From JAWWPY01 sp033854735 (GTDB taxonomy: Bacteria; Actinomycetota; Actinomycetes; Streptosporangiales; Streptosporangiaceae), in the NCBI GenBank assembly GCA_033854735.1, contig JAWWPY010000431.1, positions 1 to 64,000 on the forward strand: 64,000 nt of DNA, given 5' to 3'. The position numbers and the translations under genes are program-made. The notes under the pieces were generated by a model. It was not told where the DNA came from and ran no database searches. It saw only the letters and a program-made list of their open reading frames with translations. The first letter of the stretch is position 1. The number at the start of each line of letters is the position of its first letter. Below are positions 16,867-24,895 of the stretch, piece by piece.

Positions 16867-16974
16867 TTTCTGCGGCAGGCCGGACTCCATGAGGGCCGGA
16901 CTCCATGGTGGACCCGAGCCCATGGCATGCCGAACCCTATGACGGACACCAAGCCCATGGCAGGCCGGACTCCA

Positions 16975-17023
16975 TGATCACGGAACATTTCTGGGTCTAT
17001 GCGTCCGGGATATTCCGTGATCA
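16975..17023. repeat. 49-bp palindromic element, copy 1
   Basis: Terminal inverted arms TGATCACGGAA and TTCCGTGATCA enclose a 27-nt centre. It is 48/49 identical to 17077-17125. It can fold into a long hairpin and looks like a REP/BIME-type intergenic repeat. The remaining sequence of 16867-17181 carries no gene. Confidence 0.9.
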
Positions 17024-17076
17024 AGGGAGGCCGGAACGGGGAGGTGGCTGGAAGCACGCGATCCGCCCGTCCATCG

Positions 17077-17125
17077 TGATCACGGAACATTTTTGGGTCT
17101 ATGCGTCCGGGATATTCCGTGATCA
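17077..17125. repeat. 49-bp palindromic element, copy 2
   Basis: Same orientation as copy 1, 102 bp downstream, one C/T difference in the centre. The antisense reading frame across both copies repeats ITEYPGRIDP, which is an artefact of the element rather than a protein. Confidence 0.9.
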
Positions 17126-17181
17126 TGACGAGGGGCTCTGCGCGCATGGAGAGGGTTCCGTGCGCGCTGGTTCCGGGGCGG

Positions 17182-18363
17182 TCAGGCTGGCTGGGCTCGC
17201 AGGAACCGGCCGAAATGCGGGACTGTGAAGGCGATCAGGCCCCGCTCGGAACTGTAGATCAGCCCCTTTTTGATCAGCCCGTCCCGGGCCGGTGACACGC
17301 TCGACGGCTTGCGGCCCAATTCCTCGGCCACCTGCGATGTCTGGACCGGGTCGTCCCCGAGCATCGCCATCGCCCGCATGTACTCCCGCTCCGCCGGGGT
17401 GGCGCGCTCATACCTGCTGCCGAAGAATCCGATCGCCAATTCACCTTCCGCCTGCGGGCTCGCCACGCCAACATCCGCCGCGGTGACCGGGCTGGCCGCG
17501 GCGACATCCCAGGTCACCTTGCCGTAGGCCTGAACGAAATACGGGTACCCGTCGGCGGCCGCGTACAGCGCGTCAAGCGCTTCCAGCTCGAAATCAGCCC
17601 CCTCACGCTGCGCGGGAGCGAGCAGGGCGAGATCGGCCGCGGCGCGGTCCAGACGGTCGATCGGGACGTACCGGAACAGCCGCTCGGAGTAGCTCTTGCT
17701 CGCCGACAGGACCGACGGGAGGTGGGGCAGGCCGGCACCCACCACGATCAGCGGGCCGCCGGACTGTGACAGCTCGTGGGTGGCGGCACAGAGCGCCGAC
17801 ACGTCAGCCGACGGGATGTCCTGCATCTCGTCGATGAACAGCGCGATCCCCACGCCGAGATCGGTGGCGACCGACGCGGCGTCGGCGAAGAGCTCCGTCA
17901 GGTCGATCTCGAGATCCCCCGAATCGGCGCGGCCGCGCAGCGCGGGCACATCGATTCCCAGGTGAGGTGCGAACGTTCCCTTGGGCGCTTTGGGATCACG
18001 GGCGGCGAATGCCTTCAGCACACCCAGGAACTGCTCGATCCGTTCCGGTCCGCGATGCCGCGGCGCCAGTTCGCGCACCGCCATGTGCAGCGCACCGGCG
18101 ACCGGCCGCCTGATGGACTGCTCTGGGCGGGCCTCGATTTTGCCCGTGCCCCACAGCCGCTGCAGCGCCTTCGACCGGAACGAGTTCAACAGCACGGTCT
18201 TGCCGACACCACGCAGCCCGGTGAGCACCATGCTGCGCTCCGGCCGGCCACGCGCGATCCGCTCAAGCACCACGTCGAACTGGCCAAGTTCCCGGTCCCG
18301 CCCGGCGAGTTCGGGCGGCCGCTGACCGGCACCTGGCGCATAAGGATTTCGTACCGGGTCCAC
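17182..18363 (-). CDS. AAA ATPase with winged-helix C-terminus (Orc1/STAND-like)
   Basis: About 393 residues from GTG 18363. The family pattern NPYAPGAGQRPPELAGRDREL precedes Walker A (GLRGVGKTVLL), a lid and Walker B (GVGIALFIDEMQD), a sensor 1-type VVGAGLPHL and a C-terminal winged helix (TSQVAEELGRKPSSVSPARDGLIKKGLIYSSERGLIAFTVPHFGRFL). Proteins of this shape act as NTP-driven DNA-binding switches; the specific role is unknown. The start is not certain because no strong Shine-Dalgarno is seen. An AT-rich stretch (TTTATATGCAAATCTAAAG) just upstream could be its promoter. It lies between palindromic repeats and a strong hairpin. Confidence 0.78.
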   Translation of the reverse strand: MDPVRNPYAPGAGQRPPELAGRDRELGQFDVVLERIARGRPERSMVLTGLRGVGKTVLLNSFRSKALQRLWGTGKIEARPEQSIRRPVAGALHMAVRELAPRHRGPERIEQFLGVLKAFAARDPKAPKGTFAPHLGIDVPALRGRADSGDLEIDLTELFADAASVATDLGVGIALFIDEMQDIPSADVSALCAATHELSQSGGPLIVVGAGLPHLPSVLSASKSYSERLFRYVPIDRLDRAAADLALLAPAQREGADFELEALDALYAAADGYPYFVQAYGKVTWDVAAASPVTAADVGVASPQAEGELAIGFFGSRYERATPAEREYMRAMAMLGDDPVQTSQVAEELGRKPSSVSPARDGLIKKGLIYSSERGLIAFTVPHFGRFLRAQPA

Positions 18364-18417
18364 GGCATAGGAGCCTATGGCGGTCTCTAGCGTGTTCTTT
18401 AGATTTGCATATAAAGC

Positions 18418-18461
18418 CCTGCCGGCGTGTCGCGCCCCCTCACACGCGGCACGCCGGCAGG
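18418..18461 (-). terminator. strong hairpin terminator after the beta-propeller gene
   Basis: CCTGCCGGCGTG (18418-18429) pairs perfectly with CACGCCGGCAGG (18450-18461) across a 20-nt loop. On the minus strand it is followed by GCTTTATAT. It lies between the beta-propeller gene and the AAA ATPase gene. Confidence 0.7.
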
Positions 18462-18476
18462 TATTCGCTCGCCAGA

Positions 18477-18533
18477 CCAGCTGGCCCCGTCCAGCTGGCC
18501 CCAATCCAGCTAGCCCAAGTCCAGCTAGCTCAG
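18477..18533. repeat. 15-bp tandem repeat, about 4 units
   Basis: Imperfect units of CCAGCTGGCCCCAAT at the 3' end of the beta-propeller gene, overlapping its stop codon. Confidence 0.8.
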
Positions 18534-19663
18534 TGCAGCAAGGCGAACGTGTTGGTGGCGTCGTCCACGTAGTAGACGCCGGCCCCGTACGGTGCCACGG
18601 CCAAGCCGAACAGAGCCCCTGCGCCCGGCGGCGAGCCCGAGCTGTCCAGCGTGTGCGTGGCGACCTGCTTTCCGCCCGGCGTTGTCTCGACGAGGTTCCC
18701 GTCCGCGGCATTCACGGTCAGCACATCGCCATTGGGTGCGACGGTAAGACCCAGCGGGGTGTTGAGCGCCCCGCCGGAGGTGACCGTTTGGCCAGTTCCC
18801 GCGCTGCTCAGACGGAACGTCGCGAACCGGATCGCGGCGATCCTGTTGGCCACGCTGTCCGCTACGAACAGCGTGCCGTGGGAGTCCAGGCCAACACCGG
18901 TCGGCCCGACCACCAGCGCAGCCGGGTCGGTCTTCTCGGGGAAGCCAGAACCGATCGTGGTCGCGGCGACGAGCTTCGGCGGGTGATTACCGCCCAGCAC
19001 GAGAACGAGACGCAGCACCGTGCCATGGTTTGTGACGTTGCCATTCGCTGCCTTGGTTCCGTTGAGGACGTTGGTAACGAATAGCTCGGCTATATTCCCC
19101 TCGCTGACCGCCATCATGTCCCACGGCCCGTTGATGCCGTGCCCGGCGATGGTCTCCCGCACGTGGCCATGACTGTCCAGGACAATCAGGCAGCCGGCGG
19201 ACGCCGTCGCGGAGGTGCCGTCGGTGGTGGGCAGGCTGCCCACGACTACCCATCCGCCGGGCAGCACTGAGAGCGCCGTGGTGAGACCCACCCCACCGGG
19301 ACAGGCACCCGGCAGCGTGGCCGCGTTGATGCCGGCGAACTGGGTCACTGTGCCGCCCGGCGAGACCTCAACGATCGTCGTCCCGGTGCCCTGCAGGTTC
19401 GCGCTGTTGTTGAAGTTGCTGACCAGCACGTTGCCGCGGTGCAGGTTACCCGTGCTCTGGCCGATCACCGCCACGCCGTAGGGGTTGACGTCCCCGTTTC
19501 CGGGCACAGTCGAGGCGATCGTCGTGGTCGTGTGAAAGTGGCTGATGAATGGCGCAGCCGACATCGACTGCGCCCCCGCGGCTGGTGCCATCACCAACGC
19601 CGCTGCCGCTACAGCACCTGCTGTCCCGGCGAATGTCAGGGCGATCCGGTGGATCACCGACAT
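18530..19663 (-). CDS. secreted NHL/SMP-30-like beta-propeller protein
   Basis: 377 residues from ATG 19663, which has AGAGGGGAGCGGGAC upstream. A Sec signal peptide of about 32 residues (IALTFAGTAGAVAAAALVMAPAAGA) is followed by repeated blade motifs such as NPYGVAVIGQSTGNLHRGNVLVSNFN, GPTGVGLDSHGTLFVADSVANRIAAI, TPLGLTVAPNGDVLTVNAADGNLVE and GALFGLAVAPYGAGVYYVDDATN. These repeats mark an extracellular beta-propeller of the NHL or SMP-30 type. No catalytic residues can be identified, so the role is open (binding protein or lactonase-like). It is a stand-alone gene bounded by a terminator hairpin. Confidence 0.82.
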   Translation of the reverse strand: MSVIHRIALTFAGTAGAVAAAALVMAPAAGAQSMSAAPFISHFHTTTTIASTVPGNGDVNPYGVAVIGQSTGNLHRGNVLVSNFNNSANLQGTGTTIVEVSPGGTVTQFAGINAATLPGACPGGVGLTTALSVLPGGWVVVGSLPTTDGTSATASAGCLIVLDSHGHVRETIAGHGINGPWDMMAVSEGNIAELFVTNVLNGTKAANGNVTNHGTVLRLVLVLGGNHPPKLVAATTIGSGFPEKTDPAALVVGPTGVGLDSHGTLFVADSVANRIAAIRFATFRLSSAGTGQTVTSGGALNTPLGLTVAPNGDVLTVNAADGNLVETTPGGKQVATHTLDSSGSPPGAGALFGLAVAPYGAGVYYVDDATNTFALLH

Positions 19664-19883
19664 GTCCCGCTCCCCTCTCGAAGGTCCCTCGTGCGGCACG
19701 ACGGAAGAGGCACCGATAAGTCATCGCCGTCTGTCGCGCGCACGCTCCACCCTTGTCACGAGCCGCATACGCGCGGGGTTCAGATTGGAACGGCGTATGT
19801 CACAAATGGCGCGGTTTCGGCGCTTTGAGCGGGCTCGAAACTCGGCCGGCGACGAAGGTGCGGGGTTTGTCGCCTAATGCGGA

Positions 19884-20885
19884 CTAGCGGCGGCCTTCAG
19901 CGCCATGGCCAGGCTGGTTCAGCCGGGCCAGGTAGGCGTTGTAGGCGGCGAGATGCTCGTCATCGTCTATGCCGCTGGTGTTGCTGGTCCCGCCGCGGCC
20001 GGCGTGCGTGGCGACCAGTTCGTCGAAGTTGGACTTCCGCACGGCCTCGAGCCAGCCCTGAGCGCGCGTGTCGGCCAGCTCGTTGCGGCTCCACATGAGG
20101 AACACGACCATCATGAACGCGAACATGAGCGCGTCCCCGCCGATCCACATCACCGCGCCGCCCCAGTGGACGTCCTCCACGGGACTGGGCGACCCGGCCG
20201 GGCGCATATTCGCGGACATGCCCGGCATCCCGGTGGTGGCGTAGCCGAGTACCAGCCCGGTGAATGTGTCCACGGGCATGGCCAGGAGCAGGATCAGAAG
20301 CCGGACGGGATATGAGACCCGCCAGCGGATTGGCTCACGCCCGATGATGGGCAGGAAGAACAGGTACCCAACGACGAGATACAGCGCATGCTCTGCGTCA
20401 TGCAACGCCGGGTTGGTCATGACCAGGCCCATCAGGCCGGTCAGGTGCGTTCCGGCGATGGCGGCCGCGTAGGCGGCGAGCCCGAACGGCGGCCAGGTCA
20501 GGAAGCTGACCACCCGGGAGCGCATGACCCGCTTGGCCCAGGTGTGCAGCGGGTTCCTGCTCGCGTGCAGCAGCAGGGTGAAGGGCTGGCCCACCACCAG
20601 CATCGGCGGGGCAATCATGACCAGCATGAGGTGCTGGATCATGTGATCCCAGAACAGCACGTCGTCGTAGGCGCCGATGCCGCTCTCGGTGGCCAGCACC
20701 ACGACCGCCAGCCCGCTGAGGAATACGGCGGTCCGCCACCACGGCCACGGCCGGGCGGGATGACGGCGCGCCACCCGCCACGCGCCCCACAGGTACAGGG
20801 CACCGGCGACAGCGGCGATGGCCGTGACAACAGGCGCGAATTCCCAGTGGTCCAGGACCGCCTGCCAGCCGAACGGGGGCAGCAT
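19884..20885 (-). CDS. ctaG: cytochrome c oxidase assembly protein (caa3-type CtaG)
   Basis: 333 residues from ATG 20885, which has GGAG close upstream. It has seven hydrophobic segments and the family's conserved LFWDHMIQHLMLVMIAPPMLVVGQP, NPALHDAEHALYLVVGYLFFLPIIGREP, a histidine-bearing HWGGAVMWIGGDALMFAFM and a charged C-terminal tail. It is predicted to assist copper insertion or assembly of the terminal oxidase in the plasma membrane. No oxidase subunit genes are adjacent. tRNA-Ser(TGA) lies 108 bp upstream on the other strand. Confidence 0.9.
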   Translation of the reverse strand: MLPPFGWQAVLDHWEFAPVVTAIAAVAGALYLWGAWRVARRHPARPWPWWRTAVFLSGLAVVVLATESGIGAYDDVLFWDHMIQHLMLVMIAPPMLVVGQPFTLLLHASRNPLHTWAKRVMRSRVVSFLTWPPFGLAAYAAAIAGTHLTGLMGLVMTNPALHDAEHALYLVVGYLFFLPIIGREPIRWRVSYPVRLLILLLAMPVDTFTGLVLGYATTGMPGMSANMRPAGSPSPVEDVHWGGAVMWIGGDALMFAFMMVVFLMWSRNELADTRAQGWLEAVRKSNFDELVATHAGRGGTSNTSGIDDDEHLAAYNAYLARLNQPGHGAEGRR

Positions 20886-20993
20886 GAGAGCTCCTTCAGT
20901 TCCTCCGGCGAGCCTACTCACCTGCGCCGTGCTGGCCGCGCACGGCCTCAGCTGGTTACCCACGGCCTGGGCGCGACGCTATCGTGGTCGCCT

Positions 20994-21082
20994 GGAGGGT
21001 TCGCCTAGTGGCCGATGGCGGCGGTCTTGAAAACCGCTATGGGGCGTGAGTCTCATCGTGGGTTCGAATCCCACACCCTCCG
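20994..21082 (+). tRNA. tRNA-Ser(TGA)
   Basis: Acceptor GGAGGGT (20994-21000) pairs with ACCCTCC (21075-21081), with discriminator G. The anticodon loop CTTGAAA gives TGA. A long variable arm is present. The CCA end is not encoded here (CTG follows), but a copy of the 3' end with CCA survives beyond the adjacent insertion sequence. Confidence 0.95.
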
Positions 21083-21085
21083 CTG
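21071..21085. repeat. 15-bp direct repeat flanking the IS, left copy
   Basis: CCACACCCTCCGCTG: the tRNA-Ser(TGA) 3' end plus two bases. It is identical to 22432-22446 on the other side of the IS481-like element. Confidence 0.85.
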
Positions 21086-22419
21086 TGTGATGTCTCGGGA
21101 CATCGGAATGACTCCGAACCTGCATTAGGGTTCGGGGTCATCGGTTTTCCGGGGCCGGGATGCTGGTTTGCGGGTGGGTCCTTTGGGTGCTCCGGTGGGC
21201 TGGTAGTTCCGGGCAGGGTCGAGGGTGAGCTCGCGGAGGAGTTCGCCGGTGGCGGCGTTGATGATGCGGATGTGCAGGTCCTGGACCAGGAGCAGGATGT
21301 GGGTTCCGGCGTAGGTTCTCCCGATGCCGATGTGGTGGAGCCGCCCGCTGGTGCGCAGGCTGACGGTGCCGGTGGAGCCGACGCGGTCGCGGCGGACGCG
21401 GTCATGGGAATCGCTGCTGCGGTCGCCGGGAGCGGCCTTGGGGCGGGCGGCGTAGGCGGTGGCGGGGGTGGCCAGGTGCGGCAGGGACTTGTGCGGGCGC
21501 CGGTGGTTGTAGTGATCGGTGAAGGTATCGAGGAGTTGCTGGAGCTGGGCGAGGGTGGCGGGCTGGGGGGCCTGGGCGCGGAGCCATTTCTTGAGGGTCT
21601 GCTGAAACCGCTCGACTTTGCCCTGGGTCTGGGGGTGGTTCGGCTTCCCGTTCTTCTGGGTGATGCCCAGGCGGCGGAGCTCGGTTTCCAGGCCGTTGCG
21701 GCCGCCCCGGCCGCCGGAGAACCGGGTGGTGAACACCATCCCGTTGTCGGTCAGCGTCGACGCCGGGGCGCCATGGGCGGTGGCCGCGGCGCGGAACGCG
21801 GCTACCACGGCCGGGCCGGTGACCCGGTGCTGAGCGGTGAGGGACAGCGCATAGCGGGAGTGGTCGTCGAGCCAGGTCAAGATCTCGGTGCCGGTCCCGC
21901 CGGCCAGCGGGTAGTGGGTGAAGTCGGATTGCCAGCACTCGTTCGGCAGATCTGCCTCGAACCGCAGATACGACGACCGGGGCCGCTTGCGCGGCTCGGG
22001 GGTGACCAGCCCGGCGCGGGCCAGGTACCGGCTGATCGTCGCGGCCGAGACGGTGACCTGATGGTGGTGGCGCAGGTGCCAGGCGATCGTGTGCGGGCCC
22101 GCGTCCAGGCCCTGCCCAGCGAGGTCCTTGCGCAGCCTGATGATCAGGTCCGCGGTGGCATCAGGAATCGCCCGCGGCGACGATTTCGGCCGCCGGGACC
22201 GCGGCTCGAACGCCGCCTCGCCCTCGGCCCGGTAGCGGGCCACGAGCCGGGAGACCCATCCCTGGGACACCCCGTAGGCCCGGGCCACCTCCCCCTGACT
22301 GCGGCCCTCGGTGATGACAGCGGTGATGACCAGGCGAGGCTTCGACATCCGCCGACCGTCCCGGCCGGGGTATTCCTATGTCTTGAGACACGCCCATTCG
22401 CATGTCCTGAGGCTGGACA
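21086..22419. mobile_element. IS481-family insertion sequence
   Basis: About 1,334 bp. Its left end, TGTGATGTCTCGGGACAT, and the inverted right end, TGTCCAGCCTCAGGACAT, match at 13 of 18 positions and continue with GGAATGA/CGAATGG. A second TGTCTCAAGACAT-type box lies just inside the right end. The element encodes one intact DDE transposase and abuts the 3' end of tRNA-Ser(TGA). Direct repeats of 15 bp lie outside it. Confidence 0.85.
21125..22348 (-). CDS. IS481-family transposase
   Basis: A 407-residue protein: N-terminal helix-turn-helix (EGRSQGEVARAYGVSQGWVSRLVARYRAEG), second HTH region, and a DDE integrase core. The three acidic residues lie in CWQSDFTHYPL, STLTDNGMVFTTRF and HPQTQGKVERFQQTL. 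Family signatures such as YNHRRPHKSLPH follow. The frame is complete, so the element may still be active. The C-terminal extension (TVSLRTSGRLHHIGIGRTYAG) is usual for this IS481 subgroup. Confidence 0.95.
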   Translation of the reverse strand: MSKPRLVITAVITEGRSQGEVARAYGVSQGWVSRLVARYRAEGEAAFEPRSRRPKSSPRAIPDATADLIIRLRKDLAGQGLDAGPHTIAWHLRHHHQVTVSAATISRYLARAGLVTPEPRKRPRSSYLRFEADLPNECWQSDFTHYPLAGGTGTEILTWLDDHSRYALSLTAQHRVTGPAVVAAFRAAATAHGAPASTLTDNGMVFTTRFSGGRGGRNGLETELRRLGITQKNGKPNHPQTQGKVERFQQTLKKWLRAQAPQPATLAQLQQLLDTFTDHYNHRRPHKSLPHLATPATAYAARPKAAPGDRSSDSHDRVRRDRVGSTGTVSLRTSGRLHHIGIGRTYAGTHILLLVQDLHIRIINAATGELLRELTLDPARNYQPTGAPKGPTRKPASRPRKTDDPEP

Positions 22420-22446
22420 CCACACCCTCCGCCACACCCTCCGCTG
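22420..22446. repeat. duplicated tRNA-Ser 3' ends right of the IS
   Basis: A partial copy (22420-22432) reading ACCCTCC-G-CCA at its end runs into a second copy identical to the left flank (22432-22446). The first copy looks like a true tRNA 3' terminus with encoded CCA. Confidence 0.8.
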
Positions 22447-22591
22447 ACCTGCGGAACTGCCGGAAGAGGCGCCCGTCCGGGACGATACCGAACTCGTTCA
22501 TGTGCCAGCGGAGGATCTGAACCAGCTCAGGCGGGATCACCACAGGGGCGCCTGAGGTCCCTGGCCGCGCGCTTGCTACGGGCGTGGCGCA

Positions 22592-22611
22592 CATGCTACG
22601 ATCGTAGCATG
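22592..22611. promoter_or_regulatory. perfect 20-bp palindrome (antitoxin operator)
   Basis: CATGCTACGATCGTAGCATG is exactly self-complementary and covers the start codon of the Phd-like antitoxin. A half-site (TTGCTACG) lies upstream near 22573. The position and symmetry fit autorepression by a Phd/VapC complex. Confidence 0.8.
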
Positions 22612-22863
22612 AATACCATTCCTGCACGTGATCTTCGCAATCACACTGCTGAAGTCCTGCGGCGTGTGGAAGCGGGTGAGGAGATCGAAGTTCTCAAAGA
22701 CAACCGCTCCGTCGCGAGGATCATCCCGATTTCACGGCGACGCCAGTGGCTGCCCGCATCAGAGATCGGCCATGAACTCGCCCGTCTGGGACCCGATACC
22801 ACTGGTCTGGCTAAGGAACTGCGGGTGACCCTGGCCGAAACGACTGACGATCTGCCGTGGTGA
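22609..22863 (+). CDS. Phd/YefM-type antitoxin
   Basis: An 84-residue protein: MNTIPARDLRNHTAEVLRRVEAGEEIEVLKDNRSVARIIPIS is a complete Phd/YefM DNA-binding fold, followed by an acidic C-terminal tail (LAETTDDLPW) that would thread into the toxin. The start is set by the palindrome that overlaps it. The stop overlaps the GTG of the following PIN-domain gene by 4 bp, so the pair is translationally coupled. It lies in the accessory island next to the IS element. Confidence 0.9.
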   Translation: MNTIPARDLRNHTAEVLRRVEAGEEIEVLKDNRSVARIIPISRRRQWLPASEIGHELARLGPDTTGLAKELRVTLAETTDDLPW

Positions 22864-23252
22864 GTTCCCAGCGTGCACTGGCCGACACTTCCGTGCTCAT
22901 CGGCCTGGAGGCGGCGCGATTCGACGTCGGCCGGTTCGCCGATTTTGAATGGGGTATTTCGGTGATCACGCTCGGTGAGTTGCGGCTTGGCGTGCTGCGA
23001 GCCAGGGACCCGGATGCTGCGTCTCGTAGGTTGTCTACCTACCAACTCGCTCAGCGGTTCGAAGCGCTCGCGGTGGACGAGGCGGTCTCCGAAGCCTGGG
23101 CACTGCTGGTCTCGCGGCTCCGCGCAGCAGGCCGGAAGGTGCCGATCAACGATAGCTGGATCGCGGCCACTGCGATCGCCCATCGTGTTCCGATCGTGAC
23201 GCAGGATGCTGACTACGACGCCATGCCCGACGTTCAGGTAATCAAAATCTGA
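22860..23252 (+). CDS. PIN-domain ribonuclease toxin (VapC)
   Basis: A 130-residue PIN protein. The four acidic positions are visible: ADTSVLIGLE (Asp), SVITLGELRLGV (Glu), INDSWIAATAIAHRVPIVTQDADYD (Asp, Asp). It is predicted to cleave RNA when freed from its antitoxin. GTG 22860 gives the GTGA overlap with the antitoxin stop; GTG 22857 is also possible. The pairing of a Phd-type antitoxin with a PIN toxin is common in actinobacteria. Confidence 0.92.
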   Translation: MSSQRALADTSVLIGLEAARFDVGRFADFEWGISVITLGELRLGVLRARDPDAASRRLSTYQLAQRFEALAVDEAVSEAWALLVSRLRAAGRKVPINDSWIAATAIAHRVPIVTQDADYDAMPDVQVIKI

Positions 23253-23959
23253 TGGGCAGGCCGGGCTTCGCTTACCTCTTCGGTTTGTCGACCTACGGTG
23301 CCGGAGAAGAGGGCCCGGCGGATGATGCGGACGCCGGGCACGAGGCGCGGTCCCCGGTCCGCTCGTGATCTGCTACCGACACCCCGATGGAGCTTGAACG
23401 GGTTTGACCACGGCGAGGCCCCCAGGCCCCGGCGGCCTGTCACGGAAGACACGCCCGTGCGTCACTTGACGGTGTCGAACGCCGTGCCAGGCTGTAATCA
23501 GGTGGTTAGGCAGGACGGCGGCCAGATTCCTCTGACGGGGAGCAGAGCCAGCCACCCGGAGGTGGCCCGTGGCGGCTAGTGAGAGAGCAGCGCAAGACCG
23601 GGTCTTCGGCGTCTGGGGACCGGCTGCATATGCCTGGAGCGGCGAGGAGCGGCAGCGCGCTGCCGGCTTCCCCATCGACCCGTCCGGGCGCCAGCGCGTC
23701 CTGGGCTTTCCCGCCGGCCTTCCCGCCCATTCGTTCGGGACCCGCAAACGCGATTGGCCCCCTGTACTAGCCCACCCCGTCCGCAGTTACCGGCGACGGC
23801 GCCTCCGGCTCTCCGGACCGGAGCAGAACGAGCTCAAACCTGAGGCGTGACTGGCCACCTGCGGGTCAGGGACGGCGCTGTTTCGCCCGCCTCATGTGCG
23901 GCTCACGACAAGCGGCGTGGCAGCCTCCGGCGAGGGCGATTTGCGAGACCCTTACCTGC
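23253..23959. other. about 700-bp stretch with no recognisable gene
   Basis: No frame here looks like a known protein. One good hairpin is present (GCCACC-CGGA-GGTGGC, 23551-23566), followed by GGCGGCTAGTGAGAGAGCAGCGCAAG in unbroken low-coding sequence. It could be a relic or a structured RNA inside the island. Confidence 0.5.
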
Positions 23960-24895
23960 ATGGCAACCATCCCTCGGAGCGCCTCGCTGGTGAACATCGA
24001 TGACGGAGCCTGCGCACCCCCCAGCGTCATCGAGGGTGGCGCGGACACGCCGCCAGCCAGCGGGGTGTCGCCTCGGAACAAGCTCAACGACCTCACCGCT
24101 CGCGAGTGGATGAGCGAGAGCGTCAGCGTCTGGACGCAACGCGGGCTGGGCGCATCTCACGCGGAAGCCCAGATCGAGCGGCAGCACCCAGCGCCGTTCT
24201 CGTTCAGCGATGTAGCCCGCCTGATCCGGCTCTTCACGAAACCTGGGATGACCGTCCTGGATCCGTTCGTGGGCGTCGGCTCGACCCTCAAAGCCTGCGC
24301 GCTCGAAGGACGCTGCGGTATCGGCTTCGAGCTGAACCCCACCTTCGCGGCCCTGGCCGAGCAGCGGCTGCTCACCGAAGTCCCAGCCAGCCTGCTCGAA
24401 ATCTCGCGCCAGCGGGTCATGCAGGGCGACGCGAGGCAGTTCGTGACGTCCCTGGACGCCGGGAGCATAGATTTCCTGGTAACAAGCCCGCCCTATTGGG
24501 GCATTCTTAACAAGAAGCCAGACCACAAGGTCCGGCAGGAGAGAATTGACCGCGGGCTGACCACTCACTACGGCACCGATGATCGTGACTTCGCTAACCT
24601 GGGAAAATATTCAGAATTCGTCGAGTCGCTCGCTGACTTCTTCGGCGAGTGCCGACCTGCTCTGAAGCACGGCAGCTACTGCGCCATAATCGTCGGCGAT
24701 TTCCGCCACGGCGGCCGGTACCACATGCTGCACGCAGATCTCGCCAATGCTCTGGAACAACGAGGCTACGCCCTCAAGGCTGTCAACGTTCTGTACCAGC
24801 GGCATAAGCGCGTATTCCCGTACGGCTATCCCGCCGCCTATGTGTCTAACGTGCACCATCAGAACATCGTCATCATGCGCAATGAAGGCCACTAG
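23960..24895 (+). CDS. DNA methyltransferase, N4-cytosine/N6-adenine type, gamma-like order
   Basis: About 311 residues from ATG 23960 (an earlier ATG at 23894 is possible). The AdoMet-binding motif I VLDPFVGVGSTLKACALEGR comes before catalytic motif IV FLVTSPPYWGI, with the putative target-recognition region after it. The SPPY form of motif IV favours N4-cytosine methylation. The segment RNKLNDLTAREWM at the front is typical of this methylase group. The stop is directly followed by the ATG of a second methyltransferase, so the two are co-translated. No restriction endonuclease is recognisable nearby. Confidence 0.88.
   Translation: MATIPRSASLVNIDDGACAPPSVIEGGADTPPASGVSPRNKLNDLTAREWMSESVSVWTQRGLGASHAEAQIERQHPAPFSFSDVARLIRLFTKPGMTVLDPFVGVGSTLKACALEGRCGIGFELNPTFAALAEQRLLTEVPASLLEISRQRVMQGDARQFVTSLDAGSIDFLVTSPPYWGILNKKPDHKVRQERIDRGLTTHYGTDDRDFANLGKYSEFVESLADFFGECRPALKHGSYCAIIVGDFRHGGRYHMLHADLANALEQRGYALKAVNVLYQRHKRVFPYGYPAAYVSNVHHQNIVIMRNEGH

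Noticed and set aside
16839..17147. Minus-strand frame with repeated ITEYPGRIDP phrase
   Set aside because: The repetition is caused by the two 49-bp palindromic elements; no start signal or domain.
23569..23850. Plus-strand frame of 93 codons in the island gap
   Set aside because: No recognisable motif, weak start, and frames of this size occur by chance at this composition.
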